A stretch of 58,707 bases of DNA from Streptomyces benahoarensis (GTDB lineage Bacteria > Actinomycetota > Actinomycetes > Streptomycetales > Streptomycetaceae): assembly GCF_007280575.1 (NCBI RefSeq), contig NZ_VKJP01000006.1, positions 1 through 58,707 of the forward strand, read 5' to 3'. Shown one piece after another: positions 44,216 to 51,775 of the stretch (position 1 is its first letter; every line of letters starts with the position of its first letter). The translations under genes were made by a program, and so were the position numbers. The notes beneath the pieces are model-generated. The model did no database searches. It had not been told where the DNA came from and saw only the letters and a list, made by a program, of their open reading frames with translations.

Positions 44216-44998
44216 TCAGGTGGCGGGGCGCGGGCGCAGGCCCTGCATGCCGCCGTCGACGGCGAGCGCGGTGCCGGTGATGCCGGAGGCGCCCGGCGAG
44301 GCGAGGTGGACGATGGCGGCGGCGACCTCCTCCGCCGTCACCAGCCGGCCCATCGGCTGGCGGGCGCAGAGCGCGGCGCGTTCCGCCTCCGGGTCGTCGG
44401 CGAGGTCCAGCAGGCGGCCGACCCAGGGGGTGTCCGCGGTGCCGGGGTTGACGCAGTTGACCCGGATGCCGTCGCGGAGGAGGTCGGCGGCCGTCGCCAG
44501 GGTCAGCGAGAGGACCGCGCCCTTGCTGGCGCTGTAGAGGGCGCGCTGCGGCAGCCCGGCGGTGGCCGCGATGGAGCAGGTGTGGGTGAGCGAGACCCGG
44601 CCCGGTGCGGTGGCGGCGGCACGGCGCAGCCAGGGCAGCGCGGCGCGGGCGGTGCGCACCAGACCGAGGACATTGACGTCCAGCACCCGCGCCCACTCGG
44701 CGTCGTCGTTGTCCTCGACGGTGCCGACGGCGCCGATCCCGGCGTTGCCGACGACGGTGTGCAGCGCGCCGCCGACCGCGTCCACCGCCTCGTCGACGGC
44801 GGCGCGGACCGCCTCGTCCGAGGTGACGTCGGCGGTGACGCGGACCGCGCCGTCCGGGGCGCCGGACGGGTCGCGGTCGAGGACGGCGACGCGGGCGCCG
44901 CGCGCCAGCAGCAGCGCGGCGGTGGCCGCGCCGATGCCGGAGCCGCCGCCGGTGACGAGGGCGCCCTGTCCGGCGAAGTCGGCCGGTGCGCGGTTCAT
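44216..44998 (-). CDS. Short-chain dehydrogenase (probable 2-keto-3-deoxy-sugar-acid dehydrogenase)
   Basis: The 260-residue SDR has the NAD-binding TGGGSGIG motif, VGNAGIG, catalytic Ser in [10 protein letters not shown] and YSASK. It ends [16 protein letters not shown], a common SDR C-terminus. Its ATG overlaps the dehydratase stop (ATGA), so the two are made together. In the L-fuconate route the dehydratase product 2-keto-3-deoxy-L-fuconate is oxidised by such an SDR to the 2,4-diketo acid. The hydrolase that would then split the diketo acid is not in this window. Confidence 0.88.
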   Translation of the reverse strand: MNRAPADFAGQGALVTGGGSGIGAATAALLLARGARVAVLDRDPSGAPDGAVRVTADVTSDEAVRAAVDEAVDAVGGALHTVVGNAGIGAVGTVEDNDDAEWARVLDVNVLGLVRTARAALPWLRRAAATAPGRVSLTHTCSIAATAGLPQRALYSASKGAVLSLTLATAADLLRDGIRVNCVNPGTADTPWVGRLLDLADDPEAERAALCARQPMGRLVTAEEVAAAIVHLASPGASGITGTALAVDGGMQGLRPRPAT

Positions 44999-46335
44999 GC
45001 GGTGACCTCCTGGGTGCCGTGCGGTCCGGGGGCGCGGCGGGCGCGCCAGACCGGGCCGTCGGGGAAGCGGTGGGCGGTGAGCGAGGCGGGCTTCATCCGG
45101 GCGGAGAACCCGGGCGCGGCCGGGGCCCGGTAGCGGCCGCGTTCGACGACGACGGGGTCGGTGAAGTGCTCATGGAGGTGGTCGACGTACTCGATGACGC
45201 GGTCCTCCCAACTCCCGGACACCGCCACGTAGTCGAACATCGCGAGGTGCTGGACCAGCTCGCACAGGCCGACGCCCCCGGCGTGCGGGCAGACCGGCAC
45301 GCCGTACTTGGCGGCGAGCAGCAGGATCGCGAGGTTGTCGTTGACCCCGGCGACCCGGGCCGCGTCGATCTGCACGATGTCGACGGCCCCGGCCTGGAGC
45401 AGCTGTTTGAACACCACGCGGTTGGCGGCGTGTTCACCGGTGGCGACCTTCACCGGCTGCCCGGCGCGCACCGCGGCGTGGCCGAGGATGTCGTCGGGGC
45501 TGGTGGGCTCCTCGATCCAGTACGGCGCGTACGGGGCGAGCGCGGTCATCCAGCGGACGGCCTCGGGCACGTCCCAGCGCTGGTTGGCGTCGACGGCGAT
45601 CCGTACCGCCGGTCCGACGGCCGCGCGGGCCAGCCGCATCCGGCGCAGATCGTCGCCGAGGTCCGCGCCGACCTTGAGCTTGATCTGCCCGAAGCCGTCG
45701 GCGACCGCCTCCTCGGCGAGCCGCACCAGCTTCCCGTCGTCGTAGCCGAGCCACCCCGGGGACGTGGTGTACGCGGGGTAGCCCTCGGCTCTCAGGCGGG
45801 CGGTGCGGGCGGCCCGGCCGGGCTCCGCGGCGCGCAGGATCGCCAGCGCCTCGCCGGGCGTGAGGGCGTCGGTGAGGTAGCGGAAGTCGACGAGCGCGAC
45901 CAACTCGGCGGGGGTCATGGTGGCCAGGAACTCCCAGACCGGCAGCCCGGCGCGGGTCGCCGCCAGGTCCCAGGCGGCGTTGACGACCGCCCCCGCCGCC
46001 ATGTGCATCACGCCCTTCTCCGGGCCGAGCCAGCGCAGCGGCGAATCGTGGGTGAGGGTGCGGTGCAGCGCGCCGAGCGCGTCCGCGGTGAGCGGCGCGG
46101 GGTGGCCGACGACGTACGGCGCCAGGGAGCGGATCGCCTCGGCCATCACCTCGTTGCCGCGGCCGATGGTGAAGCAGAAGCCGTGGCCGGGCGGGCCGCC
46201 GGAGGTCCGCAGGACGGCATAGGCCGCGGAGTAGTCGGGGTCGGGGTTCATCGCGTCCGAACCGTCGAGCTGTTCCGAGGTGGGGAAGCGGACGTCGTGG
46301 ACCTCCAGCTCCGTGACGGTGTCGGTGACGGCCAT
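44995..46335 (-). CDS. fucD: L-fuconate dehydratase (enolase superfamily, FucD/ENOSF1-like)
   Basis: The 446-residue enzyme removes water from L-fuconate to give 2-keto-3-deoxy-L-fuconate. The FucD hallmarks are strong: [20 protein letters not shown] at the N-terminus and TSPGWLGY. The KxK pair is at 219/221 (IKLK), and the metal ligands are Asp249 (VDANQRW), Glu275 ([14 protein letters not shown]) and Glu301 (TGEH). The catalytic His351 is in [14 protein letters not shown] 46335 follows GAGGGG and matches the family start. It is the first gene of the operon. A related acid such as L-galactonate cannot be excluded. Confidence 0.92.
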   Translation of the reverse strand: MAVTDTVTELEVHDVRFPTSEQLDGSDAMNPDPDYSAAYAVLRTSGGPPGHGFCFTIGRGNEVMAEAIRSLAPYVVGHPAPLTADALGALHRTLTHDSPLRWLGPEKGVMHMAAGAVVNAAWDLAATRAGLPVWEFLATMTPAELVALVDFRYLTDALTPGEALAILRAAEPGRAARTARLRAEGYPAYTTSPGWLGYDDGKLVRLAEEAVADGFGQIKLKVGADLGDDLRRMRLARAAVGPAVRIAVDANQRWDVPEAVRWMTALAPYAPYWIEEPTSPDDILGHAAVRAGQPVKVATGEHAANRVVFKQLLQAGAVDIVQIDAARVAGVNDNLAILLLAAKYGVPVCPHAGGVGLCELVQHLAMFDYVAVSGSWEDRVIEYVDHLHEHFTDPVVVERGRYRAPAAPGFSARMKPASLTAHRFPDGPVWRARRAPGPHGTQEVTA

Positions 46336-46393
46336 GCGCACGCCCCTCGGGTTGTGGTGGCGGGAACACACAGGAGCAGGAAGCTGAGAACAG

Positions 46394-46423
46394 AGGAGAT
46401 CGGAGGAGATCGGAGGAGATCGG
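46394..46423. repeat. Three tandem copies of a 10-bp repeat in the operon leader
   Basis: AGGAGATCGG is repeated three times without gaps (46394, 46404, 46414). On the coding strand it reads CCGATCTCCT and lies about 60-90 bases before the fucD start, inside the expected untranslated leader. Confidence 0.85.
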
Positions 46424-46435
46424 ACCTTTCACGGT

Positions 46436-46472
46436 CATCCGATGTATAGCGCCGCCCGCGCGGCACCGTCCA
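46436..46472 (-). promoter_or_regulatory. Sugar-operon promoter with overlapping operator
   Basis: On the minus strand TGGACG (46467-46472) and TATACA (46443-46448) are 18 bp apart, a good -35/-10 pair. ACATCGGATG (46436-46445) overlaps the -10 and equals the core of the palindrome before the FadR-type gene. Confidence 0.6.
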
Positions 46473-46648
46473 GACCCCGTACGGAAGTGGCTCGAAGACC
46501 TTTCCGAACACCTCGGATGAATGGGCACCCATTCGTGCACAGGGGCTGCGGACGGGCGCCGCGGACCCCGTAGGCTGGGGGCGCACGCAAGGAAACGGGG
46601 TGCCGGCAGCCGCCGAGCGGCGGACGACCGGCCGGAAGGAGGCGCTGG

Positions 46649-47608
46649 GTGATCGAGCTGGAGGGTGTTCCCGACCTGATCGACCCGGTGATGGTGGCCG
46701 CGTTCGAAGGCTGGAACGACGCCGGCGACGCCGCCTCCGCCGCGGTCGCTCATCTGCACCGGGAATGGCAGGGCAAGGTCTTCGCGGCGCTCGACGCCGA
46801 GGACTACTACGACTTCCAGGTCAACCGCCCGACCGTCTTCCTGGAGGACGGCGTCCGCAAGGTCACCTGGCCCACCACGCGGCTGTCCGTCGTCCGCGTC
46901 GACGACGCCGACGGCAAGGGCCGCCGCCGCGATCTGGTGCTGGTCCGCGGTATCGAGCCGAGCATGCGCTGGCGCTCGTTCTGCAACGAGATCCTCGGCT
47001 TCGCGCACGAGCTGGGCGTGGAGATGCTGGTGGTGCTGGGCGCGCTGCTCGGCGACACCCCGCACACCCGGCCGGTGCCGGTCAGCGGCGTCACCTCGGA
47101 CACCGACCTCGCCACCCGCATGGATCTGGAGGAGTCCCGCTACGAGGGCCCCACCGGCATCGTCGGCATCCTCCAGGAGGCGTGCACCCACGCCGGGGTG
47201 CCCGTCGTCAGCCTCTGGGCCGCGGTGCCGCACTACGTCTCCCAGCCGCCCAACCCGAAGGCCAGCCTGGCGCTGCTCAACCGCCTGGAGGACCTGCTCG
47301 GCATCCGTATCCCGCAGGGCGAGCTGACCGAGGACGCCCGCGCCTGGCAGCTGGGCGTGGACCAGCTGGCGGCCGAGGACAGCGAGGTCGCCGAGTACGT
47401 CCAGACGCTGGAGGAGGCGCGGGACACCGCGGATCTGCCGGAGGCGTCCGGGGAAGCCATCGCCCGGGAATTCGAGCGCTATCTGCGCCGCCGGGACCCG
47501 CAGCCCGACCCCGACCGCGCCCGGCCCCGGCTCCCCAAGGAGTCCCGGGACCCGACGGACGCCGGAGCCGACCCGTCGGACGGGCCGGAGGCCGACGGCG
47601 GGAGGTAA
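46649..47608 (+). CDS. parJ: PAC2-family protein ParJ
   Basis: The 319-residue protein has the PAC2 (proteasome assembly chaperone 2-like) fold signature. LIDPVMVAAFEGWNDAGDAASAAV is near the start, and VLGALLGDTPHTRPVPVSG, GPTGIVGILQEACTHAGVPVVSLWAAVPHYV and PNPKASLALLNRLEDLL follow. The C-terminal tail is acidic and disordered. In S. coelicolor the homologue recalled next to mshC is ParJ, reported to regulate ParA polymerisation during sporulation septation. GTG 46649 follows AAGGAGG. Despite the family name, a proteasome role is not shown. Confidence 0.88.
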   Translation: MIELEGVPDLIDPVMVAAFEGWNDAGDAASAAVAHLHREWQGKVFAALDAEDYYDFQVNRPTVFLEDGVRKVTWPTTRLSVVRVDDADGKGRRRDLVLVRGIEPSMRWRSFCNEILGFAHELGVEMLVVLGALLGDTPHTRPVPVSGVTSDTDLATRMDLEESRYEGPTGIVGILQEACTHAGVPVVSLWAAVPHYVSQPPNPKASLALLNRLEDLLGIRIPQGELTEDARAWQLGVDQLAAEDSEVAEYVQTLEEARDTADLPEASGEAIAREFERYLRRRDPQPDPDRARPRLPKESRDPTDAGADPSDGPEADGGR

Positions 47609-47614
47609 CCGCTC

Positions 47615-47657
47615 GCGGACGGGCGGGGCCGGGGCGTTCCCGGTCCCGCCCGTCCGC
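47615..47657. terminator. Bidirectional terminator between parJ and mshC
   Basis: A 19-bp stem starts GCGGACGGGCGGG and is closed by CCCGCCCGTCCGC, with one G-T wobble and a 5-base loop. It lies seven bases past the parJ stop. Confidence 0.8.
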
Positions 47658-47736
47658 GTTCCCGGCCCCGGGCTTCCCCCGTACGCGAAAGGGGCGCCCC
47701 CGCCGATGCGGAGACGCCCCGAGAACCGGTGATCCG

Positions 47737-48966
47737 TTACAGCGCGACGCCCAGCAGCGCGTCCACCGTCCGCGAGACCAGACCCGGCGCGCCCTCGTCG
47801 CTGCCGCCGCCGGACTCCTGCGCGGCGGCCCAGCGGTCGACGGCCGCCAGCGCCGCGGGCGAGTCCAGGTCGTCGGCGAGCGCCGTACGGACCTCCTCCA
47901 GCAGCGCCTCGGCGGGCGGGCCGTCGGGGCGGGAGACGGCGGCGCGCCAGCGCGCCAGCCGGTCCACGGCCTCCGCCAGCACCGCGTCGGTCCACTCCCA
48001 GTCGCTGCGGTAGTGGTGGGAGAGGAGCGCCAGCCGGATCGCCGCCGGGTCGACGCCGTCGCGGCGCACCGCCGAGACGAAGACCAGATTGCCCTTGGAC
48101 TTCGACATCTTCTCGCCGTCCAGCGCCACCATCCCGGCGTGGACGTACGCCTTGGCGAAGGGGTGCTCGCCGGTCAGCGCCTGGGCGTGCGAGGCGCCCA
48201 TCTCGTGGTGCGGGAACGCCAGGTCGGAGCCGCCGCCCTGGACGTCGAAGCCCATGCCGAGGTGCTCCAGGGCGATGGCGACGCACTCGATGTGCCAGCC
48301 GGGGCGGCCGCGGCCCAGCGAGCCGCCGTCCCAGCTCGGCTCGCCGTCGCGGGCGGCCATCCACAGCATCGGGTCGAGCGGGTTCTTCTTGCCCTCCCGC
48401 TCCGGGTCGCCGCCGCGTTCGGCGGAGAGCAGCCGCATCGCCTCGGCGTCGAGTCCGGAGACCTCGCCGAAGTGCGGGTCGGAGGAAACGGAGAAGTAGA
48501 TGTCACCGTCCAGTTCGTAGGCGGCGCCGTTGTCGCGGAGCCGTTCGACGAGCGGGACGATGCCGGGTATCGCCTCGACGGCTCCGATGTAGTGGCGGGG
48601 CGGGAGCATCCGCAGGGCCGTCATGTCCTCGCGGAACAGCGCGGTCTCGCGCTCGGCGAGCGCCGTCCAGTCGTCCCCGGTGGCGACGGCCCGCTCCAGC
48701 AGCGGATCGTCGACATCCGTGACGTTCTGCACGTAGTGAACCTGGCGCTTCGTGTCGAGCCACACGCGCTGAACCAGGTCGAACGCGTTGTAGGTCGCCG
48801 CGTGCCCCATGTGGGTGGCGTCGTACGGCGTGATGCCGCAGACGTAGATACGGGCGACGGGACCGGGGGCGAGGGTCACCCGTCCGCCGGTCGCGGTGGA
48901 GTGGATCCTCAGGTCGCGGCCCTGACCAGGCAGGGCGGGGACCTCAGAAGCGGGCCATGCATGCAT
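47737..48966 (-). CDS. mshC: Cysteine:1-D-myo-inosityl glucosamine ligase MshC
   Basis: The 409-residue enzyme resembles cysteinyl-tRNA synthetase and ligates cysteine to GlcN-Ins in mycothiol synthesis. [18 protein letters not shown] contains the HIGH-like motif and a zinc Cys. [13 protein letters not shown] and [16 protein letters not shown] supply further zinc and substrate residues, and [10 protein letters not shown] is the KMSKS loop. It lacks the tRNA anticodon-binding domain of CysS. It has no Shine-Dalgarno, and TAGTCT lies six bases before ATG, suggesting a leaderless mRNA. It is convergent with parJ. Confidence 0.95.
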   Translation of the reverse strand: MHAWPASEVPALPGQGRDLRIHSTATGGRVTLAPGPVARIYVCGITPYDATHMGHAATYNAFDLVQRVWLDTKRQVHYVQNVTDVDDPLLERAVATGDDWTALAERETALFREDMTALRMLPPRHYIGAVEAIPGIVPLVERLRDNGAAYELDGDIYFSVSSDPHFGEVSGLDAEAMRLLSAERGGDPEREGKKNPLDPMLWMAARDGEPSWDGGSLGRGRPGWHIECVAIALEHLGMGFDVQGGGSDLAFPHHEMGASHAQALTGEHPFAKAYVHAGMVALDGEKMSKSKGNLVFVSAVRRDGVDPAAIRLALLSHHYRSDWEWTDAVLAEAVDRLARWRAAVSRPDGPPAEALLEEVRTALADDLDSPAALAAVDRWAAAQESGGGSDEGAPGLVSRTVDALLGVAL

Positions 48967-48972
48967 GTCTTG

Positions 48973-48978
48973 AGACTA
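48973..48978 (-). promoter_or_regulatory. Candidate -10 box of a leaderless mshC transcript
   Basis: TAGTCT followed by CAAGAC and then ATG 48966 gives the -12 to -7 spacing. The -35 region is weak. Confidence 0.5.
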
Positions 48979-49127
48979 ACCGGATGCTGGTTCCGCATAC
49001 GAACCGGAGGGCCGGTATTGACCGGATAGGCGTTCTTGCGTTCGATACCGGAACGTGCATCAAGCGGCGGCCCGCGCCCCCCGCACGCCGCCTTCGGACC
49101 ACCCGTGCGCCGAGGCCCGGCGCCGTG

Positions 49128-50132
49128 TCAGACCGGTGGCCAGGGGATCGGTGGCCAGTCGCCGCCGGGCTCGGGATGACGGCCGGATGCCAACAGGGCG
49201 GCGACCCGGGCGCGCAGCGCGGCGGTCTCGGCGGCGGTGAGGAGTTCGGCCAGTCGGGCGGCGAGCGGACGGCCCGCCGCCAGCTCGGCGCGCAGCCGCT
49301 CCAGCACCGTGACCGCCTCCTCGGGCAGCGGCTCCCCGGCCCACCCCCACAGCAGGGTGCGGAGCTTGTCGTCGGTGTGGAACGTCACGCCATGGTCGAT
49401 GGCGAAGAGCCGCCCGCCGGGCCCCGGCAGCAGATGGCCGCCCTTGCGGTCCCCGTTGTTGATGACCGCGTCGAGCACGGCCAGCCGCCGCAGCCGGGCG
49501 TCGTCGGCATGGACCAGCAGCGCCGGACGCCCCTGCCCGGTCTCCGCGAACCCGACCGCCTTCCAGCCCGGCCCCGGCTCGTCCGCCTCGACCAGCGCCA
49601 GCAGCGGCGGGATCTCCTCGCCGTCGGGCACCTCGATCCACCGCTGGACCATGCCGGGGCCGTACGGTCCCTCGCGCAGCACGGTGGCGGGGATCAGGCC
49701 CCAGCCCGTCGTCCGGGAGATCTCGTACGCGGCGGTCTCCCGCTGGGCGAGGTTGCCGTCGGGGAAGTCCCACAGCGGCCGTTCGCCCGCGACGGGCTTG
49801 TAGACGCAGTCGACGGTGCGGCCCTCGTGGGTGACGGTACAGAAGAGGACCGCGTTGGACGCCTCCTCGATACGGCCGCGGACGGTCAGCTCACCCTCCT
49901 TCAGGAAGGCTGCCTGAAAGGTCTCATCCCTCAGGGAGCCTTCCTGAAAGCTCCCACTGCTCAGGGAGCCTTCCTGAAGGGTCGCATCCCTCAGGGAGCC
50001 TTCCTGAACATCCTGGACCTCGTCGGCCTCGCGACCGGCGCCCCGCTCCTCTGCACCGGGCCGCTCCTCGGCCTCGGGCCGACCCGGCGGTGTCGCGGGG
50101 CCGGGGAGTACCGGTTCTGCGGTGGGTTCCAT
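49128..50132 (-). CDS. PI3/4-kinase-like protein, SCO1664 family, with pentapeptide-like insert
   Basis: The 334-residue protein has a kinase-like core. A lysine stands in VDCVYKPVAGERPLWDFP (Lys112), a catalytic-loop-like VINNGDRKGGHLL (Asn225, Asp228, Lys230) follows, and a metal-binding Asp is in LFAIDHGVTFH (Asp246). The layout is like PI-kinases and HipA. Residues about 42-82 are an unusual run of five-residue units (QEGSL, RDATL, SSGSF and so on) from 30-bp tandem DNA repeats. The substrate is unknown. ATG 50132 opens five bases after the DUF3090 stop. It belongs to a conserved actinobacterial trio with the next two genes. Confidence 0.85.
   Translation of the reverse strand: MEPTAEPVLPGPATPPGRPEAEERPGAEERGAGREADEVQDVQEGSLRDATLQEGSLSSGSFQEGSLRDETFQAAFLKEGELTVRGRIEEASNAVLFCTVTHEGRTVDCVYKPVAGERPLWDFPDGNLAQRETAAYEISRTTGWGLIPATVLREGPYGPGMVQRWIEVPDGEEIPPLLALVEADEPGPGWKAVGFAETGQGRPALLVHADDARLRRLAVLDAVINNGDRKGGHLLPGPGGRLFAIDHGVTFHTDDKLRTLLWGWAGEPLPEEAVTVLERLRAELAAGRPLAARLAELLTAAETAALRARVAALLASGRHPEPGGDWPPIPWPPV
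49901..50007. repeat. Four 30-bp-spaced palindromic repeats inside a coding region
   Basis: TCAGGGAGCCTTCCTGA occurs at 49931, 49961 and 49991. A variant, TCAGGAAGGCTGCCTGA, occurs at 49901. The spacing is exactly 30 bp, so the repeats stay in frame and encode a 10-residue (two-pentapeptide) unit. Confidence 0.92.
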
Positions 50133-50137
50133 GGCGG

Positions 50138-50728
50138 TCAGGCGTCCCGCCGGTAGCCGTTCTGGCGCGGGCAGACGTGTCCCTCGGGGTCGAGCGGCAG
50201 GCTGCACAGCGGGCACGGCGGGCGCCCGGCGTTCACCACCTCCAAGGCGCGCTTGGCGAAGGCGCGCGCCATGGTGCCGGTCATCCGCACCCGCAGCATC
50301 GGCGGGCCGTTCTCGTCGTCCTGGAGCAGCCGCGCCTCGGCCTCGGCGAGGTCCTCCTCGCTGTCGGCTTCCAGCTCTACCAGCGCCTGCGCCTCGATGA
50401 TCATGCGCTCGTCCTCGCCGTCCCAGGCGAGCGCCATGGTGCCGACGCGGAACTCCTCCTCGACCGGCGTCTCCAACGGCGCGGTGTCGGCCAGCTCCGC
50501 GGGCGCGACGGCGGGCACCGGGGCGTTGCCGCCGCTGCGCCGCACCACCTCGTCCAGCAGCTCGTCGATCCGCTCGGCGAGCGCGGCGACCTGCGTCTTC
50601 TCCAGGGCGACACTGGTGGTCCGGCCGACCGCGGTGGCCTGGAGGAAGAAACTACGGCGGCCAGGCAGCCCGACCGTACCGGCCACGAAGCGGTCCGGCG
50701 CGTCGTAGAAGAACACCTGACGGGACAA
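50138..50728 (-). CDS. DUF3090 family protein
   Basis: The 196-residue protein has the family start SRQVFFYDAPDRFVAGTVGLPGRRSFFLQA. A central acidic region and RVRMTGTMARAFAKRALEVVNAGRPPCPLCSLPLDPEGHVCPRQNGY follow. The C-terminal CPLC and CP cysteines look like a zinc ribbon. No function is known. The start codon is TTG 50728, which alone gives the conserved N-terminus; GCAGGACG precedes it. It lies between the histidine-phosphatase and kinase-like genes, an arrangement kept across actinobacteria. Confidence 0.88.
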   Translation of the reverse strand: MSRQVFFYDAPDRFVAGTVGLPGRRSFFLQATAVGRTTSVALEKTQVAALAERIDELLDEVVRRSGGNAPVPAVAPAELADTAPLETPVEEEFRVGTMALAWDGEDERMIIEAQALVELEADSEEDLAEAEARLLQDDENGPPMLRVRMTGTMARAFAKRALEVVNAGRPPCPLCSLPLDPEGHVCPRQNGYRRDA

Positions 50729-50865
50729 CGTCCTGCTCCGATTGCTCGACTGCGGGGCTGAGCGGTCGCTGCGGCCCCTGTGTTCAGTACGGTCAGTGCG
50801 CTCACGGCACGGTTCGCAGAGGTGTCACGGGCAGCGCCGTCGCACCACCCTACTGCGCCCGCTGA

Positions 50866-51564
50866 TCACGGTGCTCCCGCACCACCGCCCACGGCCGCCT
50901 CACCGCCGTCCCCGGCGCCCGCCGCGTCCGGCGGGGGCACCAGCCCGCCGAAGTCCCCGGTGTCCCCGAGCCGTACGAGGAAGGGCCGCAGCCGGGTGTA
51001 GCGGATCGCGGTGACCGAACAGGGCTCCACGGCGATGCGCTGGAAGAGGTCGAGGTGGAGGCCGAGCGCCTCGGCGACCAGCGCCTTGATGATGTCGCCG
51101 TGCGAGCACATCAGATACGTCGCATCCGGGCCGTGCGCCGCCTCGATCCGGGCGTTCCAGGCATGCACGGCGTCGGCCGCGCGCGCCTGCATGGCCCGCA
51201 TCGACTCGCCCCCGGGGAAGGCGGCGGCCGACGGGTGGCGCTGCACGACCTCCATCAGCGGTTCGCCGCTCAGCTCGCCGAGCTTGCGGCCCGACCAGTC
51301 GCCGTAGTCGCATTCGTTGATGCGGTCCTCGGTGTGCAGCGGCAGCTCGGGTCGGGCCTCCAGTAGCGGGCGGAGCGTTTCGCGGCAGCGCTGGAGCGGG
51401 CTGGTGACGGCGGCGGCCAGCGGCACCCCCGCCAGCCGGCCGGGAAGCGCCGCGGCCTGCGCCGCGCCGCGGTCGTCGAGGGCGATTCCGGGAGTCCGGC
51501 CCGCGAGGACGCCGGAGGTGTTGGCGGTGGAGCGGCCGTGCCGCACCAGGATCAGCGTGGGCAT
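50866..51564 (-). CDS. Histidine phosphatase / phosphomutase, MSMEG_4193 family
   Basis: The 232-residue protein belongs to the phosphoglycerate-mutase-like fold. LILVRHGRSTANTSGVLAGR has the catalytic His in RHG, and TSPLQRCRETLRPLL carries an Arg of the phosphate pocket. ECDYGDWSGRKLGEL follows, and LMCSHGDIIKAL supplies the second His. The Gly/Ala-rich tail after residue 205 is probably disordered. Family descriptions I recall place it in a three-gene set with DUF3090 and the PI-kinase-like protein. ATG 51564 is chosen; an in-frame GTG lies nine bases upstream. Confidence 0.9.
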   Translation of the reverse strand: MPTLILVRHGRSTANTSGVLAGRTPGIALDDRGAAQAAALPGRLAGVPLAAAVTSPLQRCRETLRPLLEARPELPLHTEDRINECDYGDWSGRKLGELSGEPLMEVVQRHPSAAAFPGGESMRAMQARAADAVHAWNARIEAAHGPDATYLMCSHGDIIKALVAEALGLHLDLFQRIAVEPCSVTAIRYTRLRPFLVRLGDTGDFGGLVPPPDAAGAGDGGEAAVGGGAGAP

Positions 51565-51585
51565 GGCGGCCACCCTACGTTCCCC

Positions 51586-51749
51586 AGTGGGTGTCTTTCC
51601 GGTCTTCGTGGGCCTGTGAACGTCCGGCACCGCACCTCGCGGCGTTGTCGCCCCACCCACGGACACCCATCCGCGGGAGAGGCTCCGCCTTGCGAGGCAC
51701 GGCACCGGACGCCACAGCCTGATCCACGAAGACCGGAAGGACACCCCAT
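51586..51749. repeat. 164-bp imperfect palindrome in a divergent promoter region
   Basis: The outer 26 bases of the left arm (from 51586) match the complement of the right arm (to 51749) at 23 positions, centred on TTCCGGTCTTCGTGG. A further 29 bases match at about 22. About 50 bases separate the arms. The extent of pairing exceeds a normal terminator. Confidence 0.75.
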
Positions 51750-51775
51750 GGCAGGAGTCCGGGGGCGGGGTGAGA

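Larger units (their letters stand above)
46336..46648. promoter_or_regulatory. 313-bp divergent promoter region of the sugar operon and parJ
   Basis: It holds the operon promoter and operator, three 10-bp tandem repeats and a small palindrome. The palindrome is GAATGGG CA CCCATTC (46519-46534), a possible additional operator. On the plus strand TAGGCT (46571-46576) is a plausible parJ -10. No gene is present. Confidence 0.5.

Noticed and set aside
45434-48364. Minus-strand frame of 976 codons from fucD through parJ into mshC
   Set aside because: It crosses three real genes and two promoter regions in the wrong frame and is Arg/Gly/Pro-rich without any motif.
49901-50007. CRISPR-like array of four repeats
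   Set aside because: The units recur at exactly 30 bp with near-identical intervening sequence, remain in the coding frame, and no cas gene is present; the Cas4-like nuclease is far away.
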